A stretch of DNA of 64,000 nt from CAVVIH01 sp963748295 (lineage in GTDB: Bacteria; Acidobacteriota; Vicinamibacteria; Vicinamibacterales; 2-12-FULL-66-21): assembly GCA_963748295.1 (NCBI GenBank), contig CAVVIH010000006.1:496001-560000 (forward strand), in the 5' to 3' direction. Numbering within the stretch: the stretch's first letter is position 1; each line of letters begins with the position of its first letter. The notes beneath the pieces were generated by a model. That model was not told the origin of the DNA. It did not search any database and saw only the letters and a program-made list of their open reading frames with translations. A program made the translations under genes and the position numbers. This document shows, one piece after another, positions 35,564-45,102 of the stretch.

Positions 35564-37393
35564 TCACTCCCACGCGCCGCGGGGTGCAACGCAGTCCGGT
35601 TTCTCCGGCACCGGAATCTGCCGCACCAGCTCGGGGTTTCCGCGCGGCTCGAGCGGATCGAACAATCGAATCCTCGCGGGCCACTCGAGCTCGGCGAGCA
35701 CCCGGAAGTCGAGATCGGCGACCGGCGCATCACCGACGAAATGGAGGCGCCACCGCGGCACTTCCCATCCTTCCAGCAGGATGTAGGGCCGGTAGCCTTT
35801 GCGGATCAGCCATTCGAGCGACGATTTGAAGCGATACTCCGGAATGTATTCGTATCGCACCGTCATCCTGCCCGAATAGAACCTGATCGTGCCGCTGTGC
35901 TGCATCGACAGCAGGATCGCGTTGGGCGGCAGCTCGCGATCGATGAAGCGCGCGACGGCGGTGTAGCGCTCCTCTCCTTCGCCGACTCTCAACGCGCCAA
36001 GCTGGATGACGAAGCCAAGAGTGTGATTCAGCGCAAGCGCCAGCACGATCGTGAGGACGGGAACCGCGAACGCCGCGGGAGCGGCGCGGAACAATCCGGC
36101 GAGCGCCGCTCCGAGCAGGATGAACAGAATCGGAAACATCGTCAGCACGAATCGCAAGTACCACCAGTCCTGGAACGGCATGTAGACGAGGTACGACGCG
36201 GCGACGATGAGGATTGTCAGCCCAAGGGGGATGGCGACCCGCGGTGTGAGCCACGAAGGCCGCAGCCGGGGAATGGCGAGCGGCACGAGCGACAGCACGA
36301 TCAGCGGACTCTGGCTCTCTATCAGCCAGGCTGTGTAGTTCCACAGGTTTCCGGGAACGAAGCCGAGGCTGTAAAGCAGCCCGGCGCGCCCGTAGCCAGA
36401 GAGCAGCGGCGATCCGTAAAGCCTGTCGTTCACGAACGCGATGAAGAACGCCGCCGGGATCACCCCGGCCATGAACAGAGACGCGCGGGCGTAGCGGCGG
36501 ACCGTGCGTGTCGTTCGAGTCGGCAGGAGCTCGGCGGCAACCATGCCGGCAAGCGCCAGCGGAACGAGGTTCGGCCTGACGAGGACCGCAAGGCCGGCGA
36601 CCAGACCGGCGACGCCCGCGGGCACGAGTCCGGGCCAGGTGAGGATTAACAGCGAGATGATCCAGAGCGCGGCGGTTGCCGCGTCGCTCATCGGCGTCAT
36701 CACATTGAAAAGCAATGCCGGCGACGAGGCCATGAAAATCGCGGCGAGCGCGCTGGTGAGCCGGTCGCCGGTCACGCGGAGCGAAAGGCCGAACGTCGCG
36801 AGCACAAGCAACGGCCCGAACACGGCCTGAACCAGATAAGGACCGCACAATCCGACGACCGCATGGAGGGCCGCCAGGATCAACGGCAGGCCAGGCGAAT
36901 AAGTGGGGACGATCGTATTGGGGGTCACGCCAGGGCGATACCCGAGCGGCGCCAGCGACTCCGCGGCGTCCGGCCATGGCACCTCGCCCGTGAGCGGCTG
37001 CGCTATCTCGAAGCTGCCGTTCAGCCACAGGTAGGCGTAGCTCACGTAGCCGAGCGTGTCGGCCCCGCCCGCGGCGCGCGCGCCATACGAGAACGTCAGG
37101 CAGAACACAGCGGCCGCGGCAGCAAACGCCGCTTTCGATGCGTGCCTCTCCATCCAGGCGCGCAGGCGGTTCCATCCGATCGACCGGCTGCCGGCCGGCG
37201 CCAGCAGGAACGACAACGCCCACGCCACGGCCGTGATCGCGACTGCCCTGTAAGGGTCGCGGGAGGACAGGAGCAACGGGCCCAGCTGGACCCGCATGCC
37301 GCCGATCAGCAGCATCGCCAGCGCCCAGATGCCGGCGAGGGCTGCGATAAATGCGGCAATGACGGCGAGCGTGGTTCGGCGCTGCGGATTCAT
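35564..37393 (-). CDS. GT-C-like multispanning membrane protein (glycosyltransferase 39/ArnT-like), copy 1
   Basis: A ~609-residue protein with about 11 transmembrane helices followed by a soluble C-terminal domain. The first periplasmic loop has an acidic motif, GADTLGYVSYAYLWLNGS, where GT-C glycosyltransferases keep their catalytic Asp/Glu; a second conserved stretch is PTYSPGLPL. These enzymes use polyprenyl-phosphate sugars. The last ~130 residues (LSMQHSGTIRFYSGRMTVRY, YILLEGWEVPRWRLHF) are outside the membrane. It overlaps the paralogue upstream by four bases (ATGA). Donor and acceptor are unknown; family placement is by topology and loop motif. Confidence 0.7.
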   Translation of the reverse strand: MNPQRRTTLAVIAAFIAALAGIWALAMLLIGGMRVQLGPLLLSSRDPYRAVAITAVAWALSFLLAPAGSRSIGWNRLRAWMERHASKAAFAAAAAVFCLTFSYGARAAGGADTLGYVSYAYLWLNGSFEIAQPLTGEVPWPDAAESLAPLGYRPGVTPNTIVPTYSPGLPLILAALHAVVGLCGPYLVQAVFGPLLVLATFGLSLRVTGDRLTSALAAIFMASSPALLFNVMTPMSDAATAALWIISLLILTWPGLVPAGVAGLVAGLAVLVRPNLVPLALAGMVAAELLPTRTTRTVRRYARASLFMAGVIPAAFFIAFVNDRLYGSPLLSGYGRAGLLYSLGFVPGNLWNYTAWLIESQSPLIVLSLVPLAIPRLRPSWLTPRVAIPLGLTILIVAASYLVYMPFQDWWYLRFVLTMFPILFILLGAALAGLFRAAPAAFAVPVLTIVLALALNHTLGFVIQLGALRVGEGEERYTAVARFIDRELPPNAILLSMQHSGTIRFYSGRMTVRYEYIPEYRFKSSLEWLIRKGYRPYILLEGWEVPRWRLHFVGDAPVADLDFRVLAELEWPARIRLFDPLEPRGNPELVRQIPVPEKPDCVAPRGAWE

Positions 37394-39259
37394 CGCGCCC
37401 ACACGTCCCGCGGCGGGGCGCATATGCGCTCTTCCGGCATGACAATCTTCTGCGGCTGCGTGCCGTCGACGAACGGCAGCAGCGGATCGTAGACGCGGAC
37501 GCGCACGGGACGCCGGAGCTCCGCAACGATTCCCATGTCCAGGCTGGCGAGCCGACCGCCGATCGCCTGGAGATGTTCGCGATAGATGTTCTCTTCCCAG
37601 TCCTCGAGCACCAGGTACGGCCGATGGCCGTGCGCGGTCAGCCAGTCAATCGACGATGCAAACTCGCCTGGCGGGATGAAGTCGAAGCGCAGCGTCCGCC
37701 TCCCTGAGTAGAGCCTCAGCGTGCCGCTGTGCTGCATCGAGATGTAGACGGCATTCGCGGGCAGTTCCCGCTCGACGTATTCCGCGACCGCGATGTAGCG
37801 CCCTTCGCCGTGCCCGATCGTCAGCGTGCCGAGGCCCAGGATGAAGTCGACCCGCTGCTGCACGTAGAACGCAAGAAAGATGACCAGCACCGGCAGCGCC
37901 ACTGCCGCCGGCAGCACGCGCGTGAACCAGGCAACCCCCGCGGCCATCAGGATGAACAAGAGTGGGAACGCGGGAAGAAAGAAGCGCAGGTACCACCAAT
38001 CGTGGAAGTGGACGTAGAACAAGTACGACAGCGTCAGCACGACGGCAAACGTCGCGCAGGGAAGCACCAGCCTCCAGGTCAGCCACCGTTCGAACGGCTC
38101 AGAGCTGACCTTGGCGCGCAGCGCGATGAACGGAACGAGCAGCGAGAAATGGAAATGCACCCTCGCTCTGCCACAACCACAATGAGTAGCGCGACACGTT
38201 TCCGGGAAAGAGGTTGAAGCCGTAGAGAGATGAGGTCGGACCATACCCGGACATCGTCGGCGAACCGTAGAGCCGAGCGTTGAGGAACGCGATGAACACC
38301 GCCGCCGTGCCCGCGACCATCATCACGACCGCGGCACGCGCCATCCGCCGGCGCACAGGCGCATCGGTCGGCGGCCACAGCGCCGCCGCCAGCACGAGCG
38401 CTGCGACGAGCGGCACGAGATTGGGCCGAACCAGGATCGCCACGGCGGCGAGGAATCCGGAGAGCGACGCCATCGCCACACCGGGCCACGTGATCGCCAG
38501 CAGCGCGCCGGTCCAGAGCGTTGCGGCCACGGTATCGCTCATCGGCGTCATGAGGTTGAAGACGTGCGTGGGCGAGCAGGCCACGAACAGCGCGGCGAGC
38601 GACGCGGTGAACCGCGAACGTGTAAAGCGGAACGCGAGACCGAACGTGGTCGCCACGAACAACGCGGCGAACACGGGCTGGACGAAATAAGGTCCGCAAA
38701 TGCCGGCTACCAGCTGGAAGACCGCCATGATCAGCGGCAAGCCTGGCGAGTACGTCGGCACGATCGTGCCCGGTGGATGTCCGGTGCGATAGCCGAGCGG
38801 CGCGATCGCTTCCAGGGGTGACGACCACGGCGCCTCCGCCGCGAACGGCTCCGGGATCACGAGCGAACGGTCGAGCCACAGGTAGGCCTGGCTCACGTAG
38901 CCGAACGAGTCGGCGCCGCTGACCGCGCGCGCGCCGTATGCCGTCGCGACCCATGCCACGGCCACCGCAGCGGCCACGGCAAACGCCGGCGACGTCCTGG
39001 CGACTCCGTCACGCAGCCAGTCCCACGCGAGCAGACGCCTGGCGCGGGGCGCCAGGAAGATCGACAGGCCGTACAAGGCCGCGGCGGCCAGAGCGGGCCG
39101 CAGCGGATCGCGCGAAGAGACATTTACACCGGCGATGCGAACGAACACACCGCCGGTGAACAACACGAGCCAGGTCCAGATCCAGACGAGCAGCGCCGCG
39201 AGCCCAGCGACTCTCGACGCGAGCGATGCACGGTCGGCGGGGGTATGAGTGGTCGTCAC
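37390..39259 (-). CDS. GT-C-like membrane protein, copy 2, frameshifted
   Basis: A paralogue of the downstream gene with the same landmarks: GADSFGYVSQAYLWLDRS, GTIVPTYSPGLPLIM, NLMTPMSDT, the C-terminal ISMQHSGTLRLYSGRRTLRF and YLVLEDWEENIYREHL. The frame breaks at the AAA run 38153-38155: SLWLWQSEGAF must continue into HFSLLVPFIALRAK, obtained by dropping one base. Corrected length is ~622 residues. The start is a GTG at 39259. The two copies form an operon and are divergent from a PEP-CTERM gene, which hints at a role in surface-glycan or exported-protein modification. Confidence 0.7.
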
Positions 39260-39278
39260 TCCGGCTGGCGGGACTGGT

Positions 39279-39339
39279 CCGTTAAGGCACCTGTCGCCTC
39301 AGGGCACCCGTCCCTTACGGCTCAGGAGGCTATCACAGG
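39279..39339 (+). ncRNA. Candidate structured leader of the PEP-CTERM gene
   Basis: The 61 bases can fold as a nested hairpin: CCTGT (39290-39294) with ACAGG (39335-39339), GCCTC (39296-39300) with GAGGC (39326-39330), CCGT (39308-39311) with ACGG (39317-39320). An alternative pairing uses CCGTTAAGG (39279-39287) against CCCTTACGG (39312-39320) and would break the inner stem. Mutually exclusive stems are what a regulatory leader would show. It does not match the c-di-GMP-I consensus as I know it, and the element could equally be read on the minus strand in front of the glycosyltransferase operon. Confidence 0.35.
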
Positions 39340-39399
39340 GGCCCGCTGGCACCGGAATCGCAGGCGGATCCGCATCGCGGGTGATCCGGAGGAAAAGTG

Positions 39400-40071
39400 A
39401 TGAACAGATTGTCCATTCTTCCTTGCGCAGCGCTGCTGGTGGGCATGTTGGCGCTTCCCGCGAGCGCGCGGGCCGAAACAATCACCATCACCACCGGCAC
39501 GCTCGTCGGCGAGCCGGCTGGCGCCCGGATTCATCTCGAAGGAAGCGGCCTGGTGCTCGACGGGTCCGGCGATGCAACTGGCGGCCGGTGGGACCTCGGG
39601 TTCTGCACAGGAACACCAGATGCGTGCGGTCCGGGCTCGATGGCGTCACTCCTCGCACGGTGGGCTGATTCGGACTTTCAGGGTACCGCGACGCTCGACG
39701 GCCGTAGCTTCCCCGTCGGCATGCAGACGAGCACTCAAGGATCGGCCCTGGTGGAATTCAGCGGATCCGCGCGGTTGCCGCTCTTCACCGGCATCGAGCG
39801 GATCACGGTGACAGCACCCTTCGCGTTCAACGGATCCGTCCTGACACCGATCGATGAAGCGACGGGGATGCATGCGACGGTCTTCCTCATCGGCCGGGGT
39901 ACGGCGACGCTGAACATGCTCTGGAACACGACTGCCGGCGGCGCCTGGCAGTTCGAAAACGCGCTCTATCAGTTCAGCGCGTCCGATCCGGTGCCGGAGC
40001 CCGCGACGATGCTGCTCGTCGGGTCCGGGCTTGCTGCTCTGACGGTCCGGAGGCGGGCACGTCGCACGTAG
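39400..40071 (+). CDS. PEP-CTERM sorting domain protein
   Basis: A 223-residue exported protein. The signal peptide is LPCAALLVGMLALPASARA; the middle is beta-rich (TITITTGTLVGEPAGARIHL, GMHATVFLIGRGTATLNM). The end carries the sorting signal VPEPATMLLVGSGLAALTV followed by RRRARRT, the PEP-CTERM signature processed by an exosortase. No exosortase gene is in the window. A strong GGAGGA site at 39388-39393 supports the ATG at 39400. The stop codon lies inside a period-7 array shared with the convergent ada gene. Confidence 0.85.
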   Translation: MNRLSILPCAALLVGMLALPASARAETITITTGTLVGEPAGARIHLEGSGLVLDGSGDATGGRWDLGFCTGTPDACGPGSMASLLARWADSDFQGTATLDGRSFPVGMQTSTQGSALVEFSGSARLPLFTGIERITVTAPFAFNGSVLTPIDEATGMHATVFLIGRGTATLNMLWNTTAGGAWQFENALYQFSASDPVPEPATMLLVGSGLAALTVRRRARRT

Positions 40072-40100
40072 CACGTGACAAGCCGCACGCCGCACGTGCG
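40061..40100. repeat. Period-7 array F across two stop codons
   Basis: Units GCACGTA, GCACGTG, ACAAGCC, GCACGCC and GCACGTG run in register from about 40064 to 40098. The array contains the stop codon of the PEP-CTERM gene (40069-40071) and ends at the stop codon of the convergent ada gene (40101), so it is the entire intergenic space. Confidence 0.7.
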
Positions 40101-41252
40101 TCAGTTCTCGAAGTCGAGCGCGCCCGGCTCCGGACCTCGTGATTCGAGGTGAAGGAGCCGGCGCTTTCGCCACAGCCCGCCGCCGTAGCCGCCGAGCTCG
40201 CCGCTCTTGTTGACGACGCGATGGCAGGGGATCACGATGGCGATGCGGTTCATGCCGTTGGCACGGCCGACGGCACGCACCGCTGCCGGGCTGCCCACCT
40301 GGCGCGCGACGTCGGCGTACGATCGCGTTTCGCCGTATGGGATCTCCTGGAGCGCACGCCAGACACGTTCTTCGAACGGAGTGCCCGGCGCCGCGAGCGG
40401 CACGGTGAACGTCTGTCGTGTTCCGGCGAAATATTCCTGCAGCTCGTCGCGCAGCTGATGCAGATACGCGTGCTCGCCCGGCACGAACGCGGCGTTGAAA
40501 CGCTTGCGCAACGTCGCGAGCTGCTGCTCCAGCATGCGGCGGTCCGTGAATTCCAGTACGCACACGCCCGCGTCGTTGGCGCCGGCGATCATCGGTCCGA
40601 GCGGCGTTTCAATCCATCCGAGCGCGATCGCGCCCTCGACTGCTGGCGTCATGGCACCCTGCCTTACCGCACTTTGTTTCACCGATCCGGGCGGTTTTCC
40701 AAACGCGGTTCTGAACGCGTCGCGGAACCCGCTGTGCGACTCGTAGCCCGTGTCGAACACCGCGTCGTCTATCGACTTGCCGTTGCGGATGCTCTCGAAC
40801 GCGCGCGCGAGCCGCCGTGCCCGGCAATATGCCTGAAACGTCAGACCGTAGCGTGCGGCGAAATAGCGGCGGACCCGGGCGGGCTCGACGTGCATCGCGC
40901 GCAGATCGCGCTCGCGGATTCGCATCTCCGGCTGTTTCTCGACTCGATCGATCAGGCGGCGGACCCACGCCGGCTCTTCGTCTGCCTTCAGCGGATGGCA
41001 TTTGAGGCACGGCCGGTAGCCGGCAAAGAGCGCCTGCTTCGGCGCCGCGAAGAACTCCACGTTCTCGACCTTCGGCTTGCGCGCGTGGCATGACGGCAGG
41101 CAGAACACGCCGGTCGTCCGGACGCCGAGGTAGAACACGCCGTCGTAGGAGGCGTCCGAGCGCAGATACGCCCGCTGCATTTCCCTGACCGGCGGCAGCG
41201 GAAGCGGGGGCGCAGCGGAGGCGGACTCGAGGGACATAGTTTGTACGATCAT
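40101..41252 (-). CDS. ada: Ada: methylphosphotriester/O6-alkylguanine-DNA methyltransferase and AraC-type activator
   Basis: Three modules in one 383-residue protein. Residues ~20-90 are the zinc Ada domain with the methyl-accepting cysteine in TTGVFCLPSC and its partners in RPCLKCHP. Next is an AraC-type helix-turn-helix (MRIRERDLRAMHVEPARVRR, DDAVFDTGYESHSGFRDAF). The C-terminal Ogt domain has the active-site IVIPCHRVVNKSGELGGYGG. It removes methyl groups from DNA and, once methylated, activates its regulon. The ATG at 41252 has an AGGA site eight bases upstream; 41237 (MSLES) is possible. No alkA follows. Confidence 0.93.
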   Translation of the reverse strand: MIVQTMSLESASAAPPLPLPPVREMQRAYLRSDASYDGVFYLGVRTTGVFCLPSCHARKPKVENVEFFAAPKQALFAGYRPCLKCHPLKADEEPAWVRRLIDRVEKQPEMRIRERDLRAMHVEPARVRRYFAARYGLTFQAYCRARRLARAFESIRNGKSIDDAVFDTGYESHSGFRDAFRTAFGKPPGSVKQSAVRQGAMTPAVEGAIALGWIETPLGPMIAGANDAGVCVLEFTDRRMLEQQLATLRKRFNAAFVPGEHAYLHQLRDELQEYFAGTRQTFTVPLAAPGTPFEERVWRALQEIPYGETRSYADVARQVGSPAAVRAVGRANGMNRIAIVIPCHRVVNKSGELGGYGGGLWRKRRLLHLESRGPEPGALDFEN

Positions 41253-41312
41253 GCGTCCATCCTGCCGCACACTCAAGAGGCAGCGCGACCGGAAAAACGA
41301 CACTCAATTCTA

Positions 41313-41318
41313 TAGAAT
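41313..41318 (+). promoter_or_regulatory. -10 box, probable leaderless promoter
   Basis: TAGAAT ends six bases before the ATG at 41325. No ribosome site is present between box and start codon, so the transcript probably begins at or next to the ATG. The -35 region is not recognisable. Confidence 0.4.
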
Positions 41319-41324
41319 GCCGGC

Positions 41325-42419
41325 ATGCTCAGGCGCGAGAGCACAGCCGGTCAACCGCTCGTGTTTCGGGCGGCCGCGGTGGCATGCCTCGGCTGGATCG
41401 TCTTGCTGTCGGCCGCGCAGGCTCCCGCGAAGTTCGCCGACCGTATCGCCGCGCTGTCGGAGCCCGGCGGCTATTTCGACACCGACAACCTCGTGTCGAA
41501 CGAAGCGTCGTACGTGCGGGTGCTGCCGGAACTGGCACAGCGCAAGGTGCGCGGCGGGGCCTACATCGGCGTCGGGCCGGATCAGAATTTCACCTACATC
41601 GGCGCGATCCGCCCGTCGATCGCGTTCATCCTCGACATCAGGCGCGACAACCTGCTGCTGCACTTACTGTTCAAAGCGCTGTTCGCGTCGGCCGACACCC
41701 GCGTCGGCTATCTGTCGCTGCTCTGCGGACGCCCGGCGCCGTCGGGAGGCACCGACTGGAAGAAGGCGTCGATCGAGCAGATCGTGGCGCAAGTGGACGG
41801 CGCGCGGGCGTCGGACCAGGACGCCGCGGCCGCGCGTGCGGCGGTGAACGCCGCCATCGCGCACATGGGCGTGCCGCTCTCTCCCGAGGAGCTGCGAACA
41901 ATCGAACGGTTCCATCGCCGTTTCATGGACGCCGGCCTCGGCCTGCGGTTTCAGTCGACCGGCCGGCCGGCTCGAAGCTACTACCCCACCTACCGTGACC
42001 TGCTGCTCGCGCGCGACGCCTCCGGCGCCGGCAGCTTCCTGGCGAGCGAGGAGACGTTTCAGTTCCTGAAAGGACTCCATCAGAAGGATCTGATCGTCCC
42101 GGTCGTCGGCGACGTGAGCGGACCGAAGGCCGTCGCCGCGATCGCCAAGATGCTTGCCGAGCGGGGCGAACGGCTCTCGGCTTTCTACGTGTCGAACGTG
42201 GAGTTCTACCTGTTCGGCGACGGGCGCTTCTCGCGCTATCTCGAGAACCTGACGCGCGTTCCGCACGTCTCGAACGCTGTGCTCATCCGCTCGGCGTTCG
42301 GTCCGTATGCGTCGGGCACGGGCACGGATTACAGCTCGTCGCACGTCCAGTCGCTCGACGAGCTGCTCCTGCGGGCGCGCAAGGGAGAGATCCTCCGATA
42401 TACGGATCTCTTGCGCTGA
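41325..42419 (+). CDS. Conserved exported or membrane-anchored protein, LIC_10091-like
   Basis: A 364-residue protein with an N-terminal hydrophobic segment (VFRAAAVACLGWIVLLSAA) that may be a signal peptide. The core has a striking run, GGAYIGVGPDQNFTYIGAI, then RPSIAFILDIRRDNLLLHLL, and later VVGDVSGPKAVAAIAKML and LSAFYVSNVEFYLF. The order of strands and glycines recalls methyltransferase-like Rossmann folds, and I associate the motif with the uncharacterised LIC_10091-type family; this is recognition from memory and may be wrong. No operon partner is evident; it is divergent from ada. Confidence 0.6.
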   Translation: MLRRESTAGQPLVFRAAAVACLGWIVLLSAAQAPAKFADRIAALSEPGGYFDTDNLVSNEASYVRVLPELAQRKVRGGAYIGVGPDQNFTYIGAIRPSIAFILDIRRDNLLLHLLFKALFASADTRVGYLSLLCGRPAPSGGTDWKKASIEQIVAQVDGARASDQDAAAARAAVNAAIAHMGVPLSPEELRTIERFHRRFMDAGLGLRFQSTGRPARSYYPTYRDLLLARDASGAGSFLASEETFQFLKGLHQKDLIVPVVGDVSGPKAVAAIAKMLAERGERLSAFYVSNVEFYLFGDGRFSRYLENLTRVPHVSNAVLIRSAFGPYASGTGTDYSSSHVQSLDELLLRARKGEILRYTDLLR

Positions 42420-42436
42420 TCCACGCGCGACGTGCA

Positions 42437-45094
42437 CTATGCGTCGAGTCGTATCGCGGTCAATGGGTCTATTCGCGCCGCCCGCCGCGCGGCGGGCAGG
42501 ACCGCTGCGACCGCCGCGAACAGCAGCAGCAGCGTAATCGCGGGAATCAGCAGCACCATATCGCCGGTCACGACGCCAAACAACTGCGCGCTCAGCAGCC
42601 GCGCGGCGATGACCGATCCCGCGATCCCTGCTGCCGCACCGGCTGCCGCCACGATCGTGCCGTCGCGCAGCACGAGACGCCACAGCTCCGACGGCGCGGC
42701 GCCGAGTGCCGCGCGGATGCCAATCTCACGCGTCCGCTCGGCGACCGCAGCGGAGGCGGCGGCGTAGACGCCGATGATTGCGAGCAGGATGGCGGCCGCG
42801 CTGATCAAGACAGCCAGAACCGCGGAGAGACGACGCGGCGCCGCCGATCGCGCGACGAGCGCCTCGGCGGTGGCGCCCTCGAACACCGGCGCCTCGACGT
42901 CGAGCGAATGGATCGTGCGGCGAAGCGTGGGAATCATCGACGACGGATTCGAACCGCGCGATCGAACGACGACGAACAGCGTGCGGCCCCAATGCTCGCC
43001 GAAGCAGTCGTACACGCGTGGAATGGCGGCCTGGTCGAGTGAATGGTGGCGGACGTCCGCGACGACGCCGACCACCTCGTGCCAGTCGCCCGAGGCATCG
43101 CCGCCGCCGACGGCAACCCGCCGACCGACGGGATCCCGATCGCCGAACAGCGCACGCGCGAGCGACTCGTTGATGACGGTGACGTGTCCTGCGTGTTTGA
43201 GATCGTCACTCGTGAAGTCGCGGCCGCGCCGGATCGTCATCCCGAGGCTTGAAAAGTAGCCCGGGCTGACGAACTGCCACCCCGCCGTGAGTCGCGAACC
43301 CGGCAGAACGGGCTGCCCTTCGGCTTGCACGCTCGTGCCGCTCGTCTGACCGCTCAACGGAAGGCTCGAACCCGCCGCCACCGCGCTGACGCCGGGAAGC
43401 GCGGACATCCGGGCCACGATCGACTCGAAAAACGCCTGCACGCTCTCCATCGTCGGGTACCGTGCCGCGTAGGCCGAGACGCGGACGGCCGCCACTCCGC
43501 TCGTGGTGAATCCAGGATCCGTCCCCAGCAGCCGGTAGAGGCTCAGGCCGAGCAGCGCACCGCCGGTCGAGAGCGCCACGGCGAGCGCGATTTGTGCGGC
43601 GACGGTCAGGCTCCGGGTACGGCGAAGCCTCGATCCGGCCACCCGGCCGCTGCCGCGCAGCACCGTCTCGGTCGAGCGCAGGCGCATCGGCAGGATCGTC
43701 AGGCTGATCGCGATCAGCAGCGTCAGGCCCGCGGCGAAGATCAGCACGGGGCCGTCGACGCGGACTGATTCGGCACGCGGAAGATTCAGCGATTCGTTCG
43801 CGAGGAGTCCGTGGAGCAGGTAGACGCTCGCGGCGACGCCCAGCAGCGCGCCGGCTGCGGCGACGGCGACGTTCTCCGTGAAGAGCTGCCGGCGGAGCCG
43901 GAATTCGCCCGCGCCGAGCGCCTGGCGAATCGCGAGCTCCGCGCTGCGATCCGACAGCCGCAGCAGCCCGAGCGTCAGCAGGTTCGCGAGCGCGATGACC
44001 AGCGCGACGGCGCCTGCCGCACACGCAAGGAGCAGCGGCCGCCGGGCGGACGCAACCACCTCCTGCTTCAATTGCGCGACGCGGAACGACCGTTCGCGAT
44101 TCGTCGCGGGCTGATCGACGGCGAGACGCTGTCCGATCGCATCGACAGCCGCCTGCGCCTGCGCAAGCGTCGCTCCGGGCGCGAGCCGGACGAGCGCTTC
44201 GTAGCTGGACACGTCCCGCCGGCCGTTGAAGGGTGAGGTTCGATCGAACACGGACCAGACATCGTGTTTCTCGAGGCGCAGCGTCGGCGTAATCGGCAAC
44301 TCGAAGTCGAAGCCGGGCGCCATGACGCCAACCACGGTCTGCTCCTGCCCGCTGAGCCACAGAACGCGGCCGATGATGTTCGGATCCGATGCGAGCTGCG
44401 TGCGCCAGAGGCGGTGGCTGATCACGATCACGGAATGCGGCGGATCCGCCTCGGTAAGCAGGCGCCCGAGAAATGGCGTCGCACCAAGGAGCGCATAGCC
44501 GGCCGGCTCTACTCCGAGCACGTTCACGCGTTCGATCGCATCTCCGATTCGCAGGCTGCCTCGGCCGCCGGAGAGGACCGCGGCCCCGTCGAACACCGAA
44601 GCCTGCCTGATGTCAGCGAAATCGGGGAAGCTGATCTGCCCCTGCTCCCCGGCACGCATCTGCCAGACGACCGCGAGGCGTTCGCTGTCGGGATACGCCA
44701 GCGGCCGCAGCAGAATGCCGTAGGCGATCGCGAATACGGCGACGTTGGCCATCACACCGATCGAGGCCAGCAGGATCGCGCCGACCGTGAACAGCGGCCG
44801 GACCCGCAGCGACCGCACCGCATAGCGCGCGTCCGCACTCCACCCGCTCCACGGCATGCCCACCCGCGCGTCTCGAGGCGCCAGCCGGACGCCGGTCCAC
44901 CCGTGAAGCTCGCGCATCGCCCGTGCCGCGGCCTCGGACCGGCTCGCGCCCTCGCGCACCGCCGTCAGCCAGCGTTCGTGCGCGTGCTGGGCAACTTCCT
45001 CGATCAGATCGAGGTCGGCGTGTGGAATGGCGCGGCGCGCCTCACGGCGCCAGCGCGCGAGATCCGAATCACCGGGTGAAGGATGGTCGGGCAT
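42437..45094 (-). CDS. ADOP-type ABC transporter permease (MacB/FtsX duplicated), copy 1
   Basis: An 885-residue permease of the acidobacterial duplicated orphan permease type. An N-terminal cytosolic prefix (LARWRREARRAIPHADLDL, AAARAMRELHGW) precedes the first helix (LFTVGAILLASIGVMANVAV). A periplasmic MacB_PCD domain and an FtsX helix triplet follow, and then a second PCD-FtsX half ending in VLPAARRAARIDPLTAIR. No ATPase gene is adjacent, hence orphan. It would work with an ABC ATPase encoded elsewhere, perhaps in export or envelope stress. It is eight bases downstream of padR and probably under its control. Confidence 0.88.
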   Translation of the reverse strand: MPDHPSPGDSDLARWRREARRAIPHADLDLIEEVAQHAHERWLTAVREGASRSEAAARAMRELHGWTGVRLAPRDARVGMPWSGWSADARYAVRSLRVRPLFTVGAILLASIGVMANVAVFAIAYGILLRPLAYPDSERLAVVWQMRAGEQGQISFPDFADIRQASVFDGAAVLSGGRGSLRIGDAIERVNVLGVEPAGYALLGATPFLGRLLTEADPPHSVIVISHRLWRTQLASDPNIIGRVLWLSGQEQTVVGVMAPGFDFELPITPTLRLEKHDVWSVFDRTSPFNGRRDVSSYEALVRLAPGATLAQAQAAVDAIGQRLAVDQPATNRERSFRVAQLKQEVVASARRPLLLACAAGAVALVIALANLLTLGLLRLSDRSAELAIRQALGAGEFRLRRQLFTENVAVAAAGALLGVAASVYLLHGLLANESLNLPRAESVRVDGPVLIFAAGLTLLIAISLTILPMRLRSTETVLRGSGRVAGSRLRRTRSLTVAAQIALAVALSTGGALLGLSLYRLLGTDPGFTTSGVAAVRVSAYAARYPTMESVQAFFESIVARMSALPGVSAVAAGSSLPLSGQTSGTSVQAEGQPVLPGSRLTAGWQFVSPGYFSSLGMTIRRGRDFTSDDLKHAGHVTVINESLARALFGDRDPVGRRVAVGGGDASGDWHEVVGVVADVRHHSLDQAAIPRVYDCFGEHWGRTLFVVVRSRGSNPSSMIPTLRRTIHSLDVEAPVFEGATAEALVARSAAPRRLSAVLAVLISAAAILLAIIGVYAAASAAVAERTREIGIRAALGAAPSELWRLVLRDGTIVAAAGAAAGIAGSVIAARLLSAQLFGVVTGDMVLLIPAITLLLLFAAVAAVLPAARRAARIDPLTAIRLDA

Positions 45095-45102
45095 GTCATG
45101 CC

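Noticed and set aside
39279..39339. Cyclic-di-GMP-I riboswitch
   Set aside because: The conserved internal sequence elements of that class are absent; only generic stems are present.
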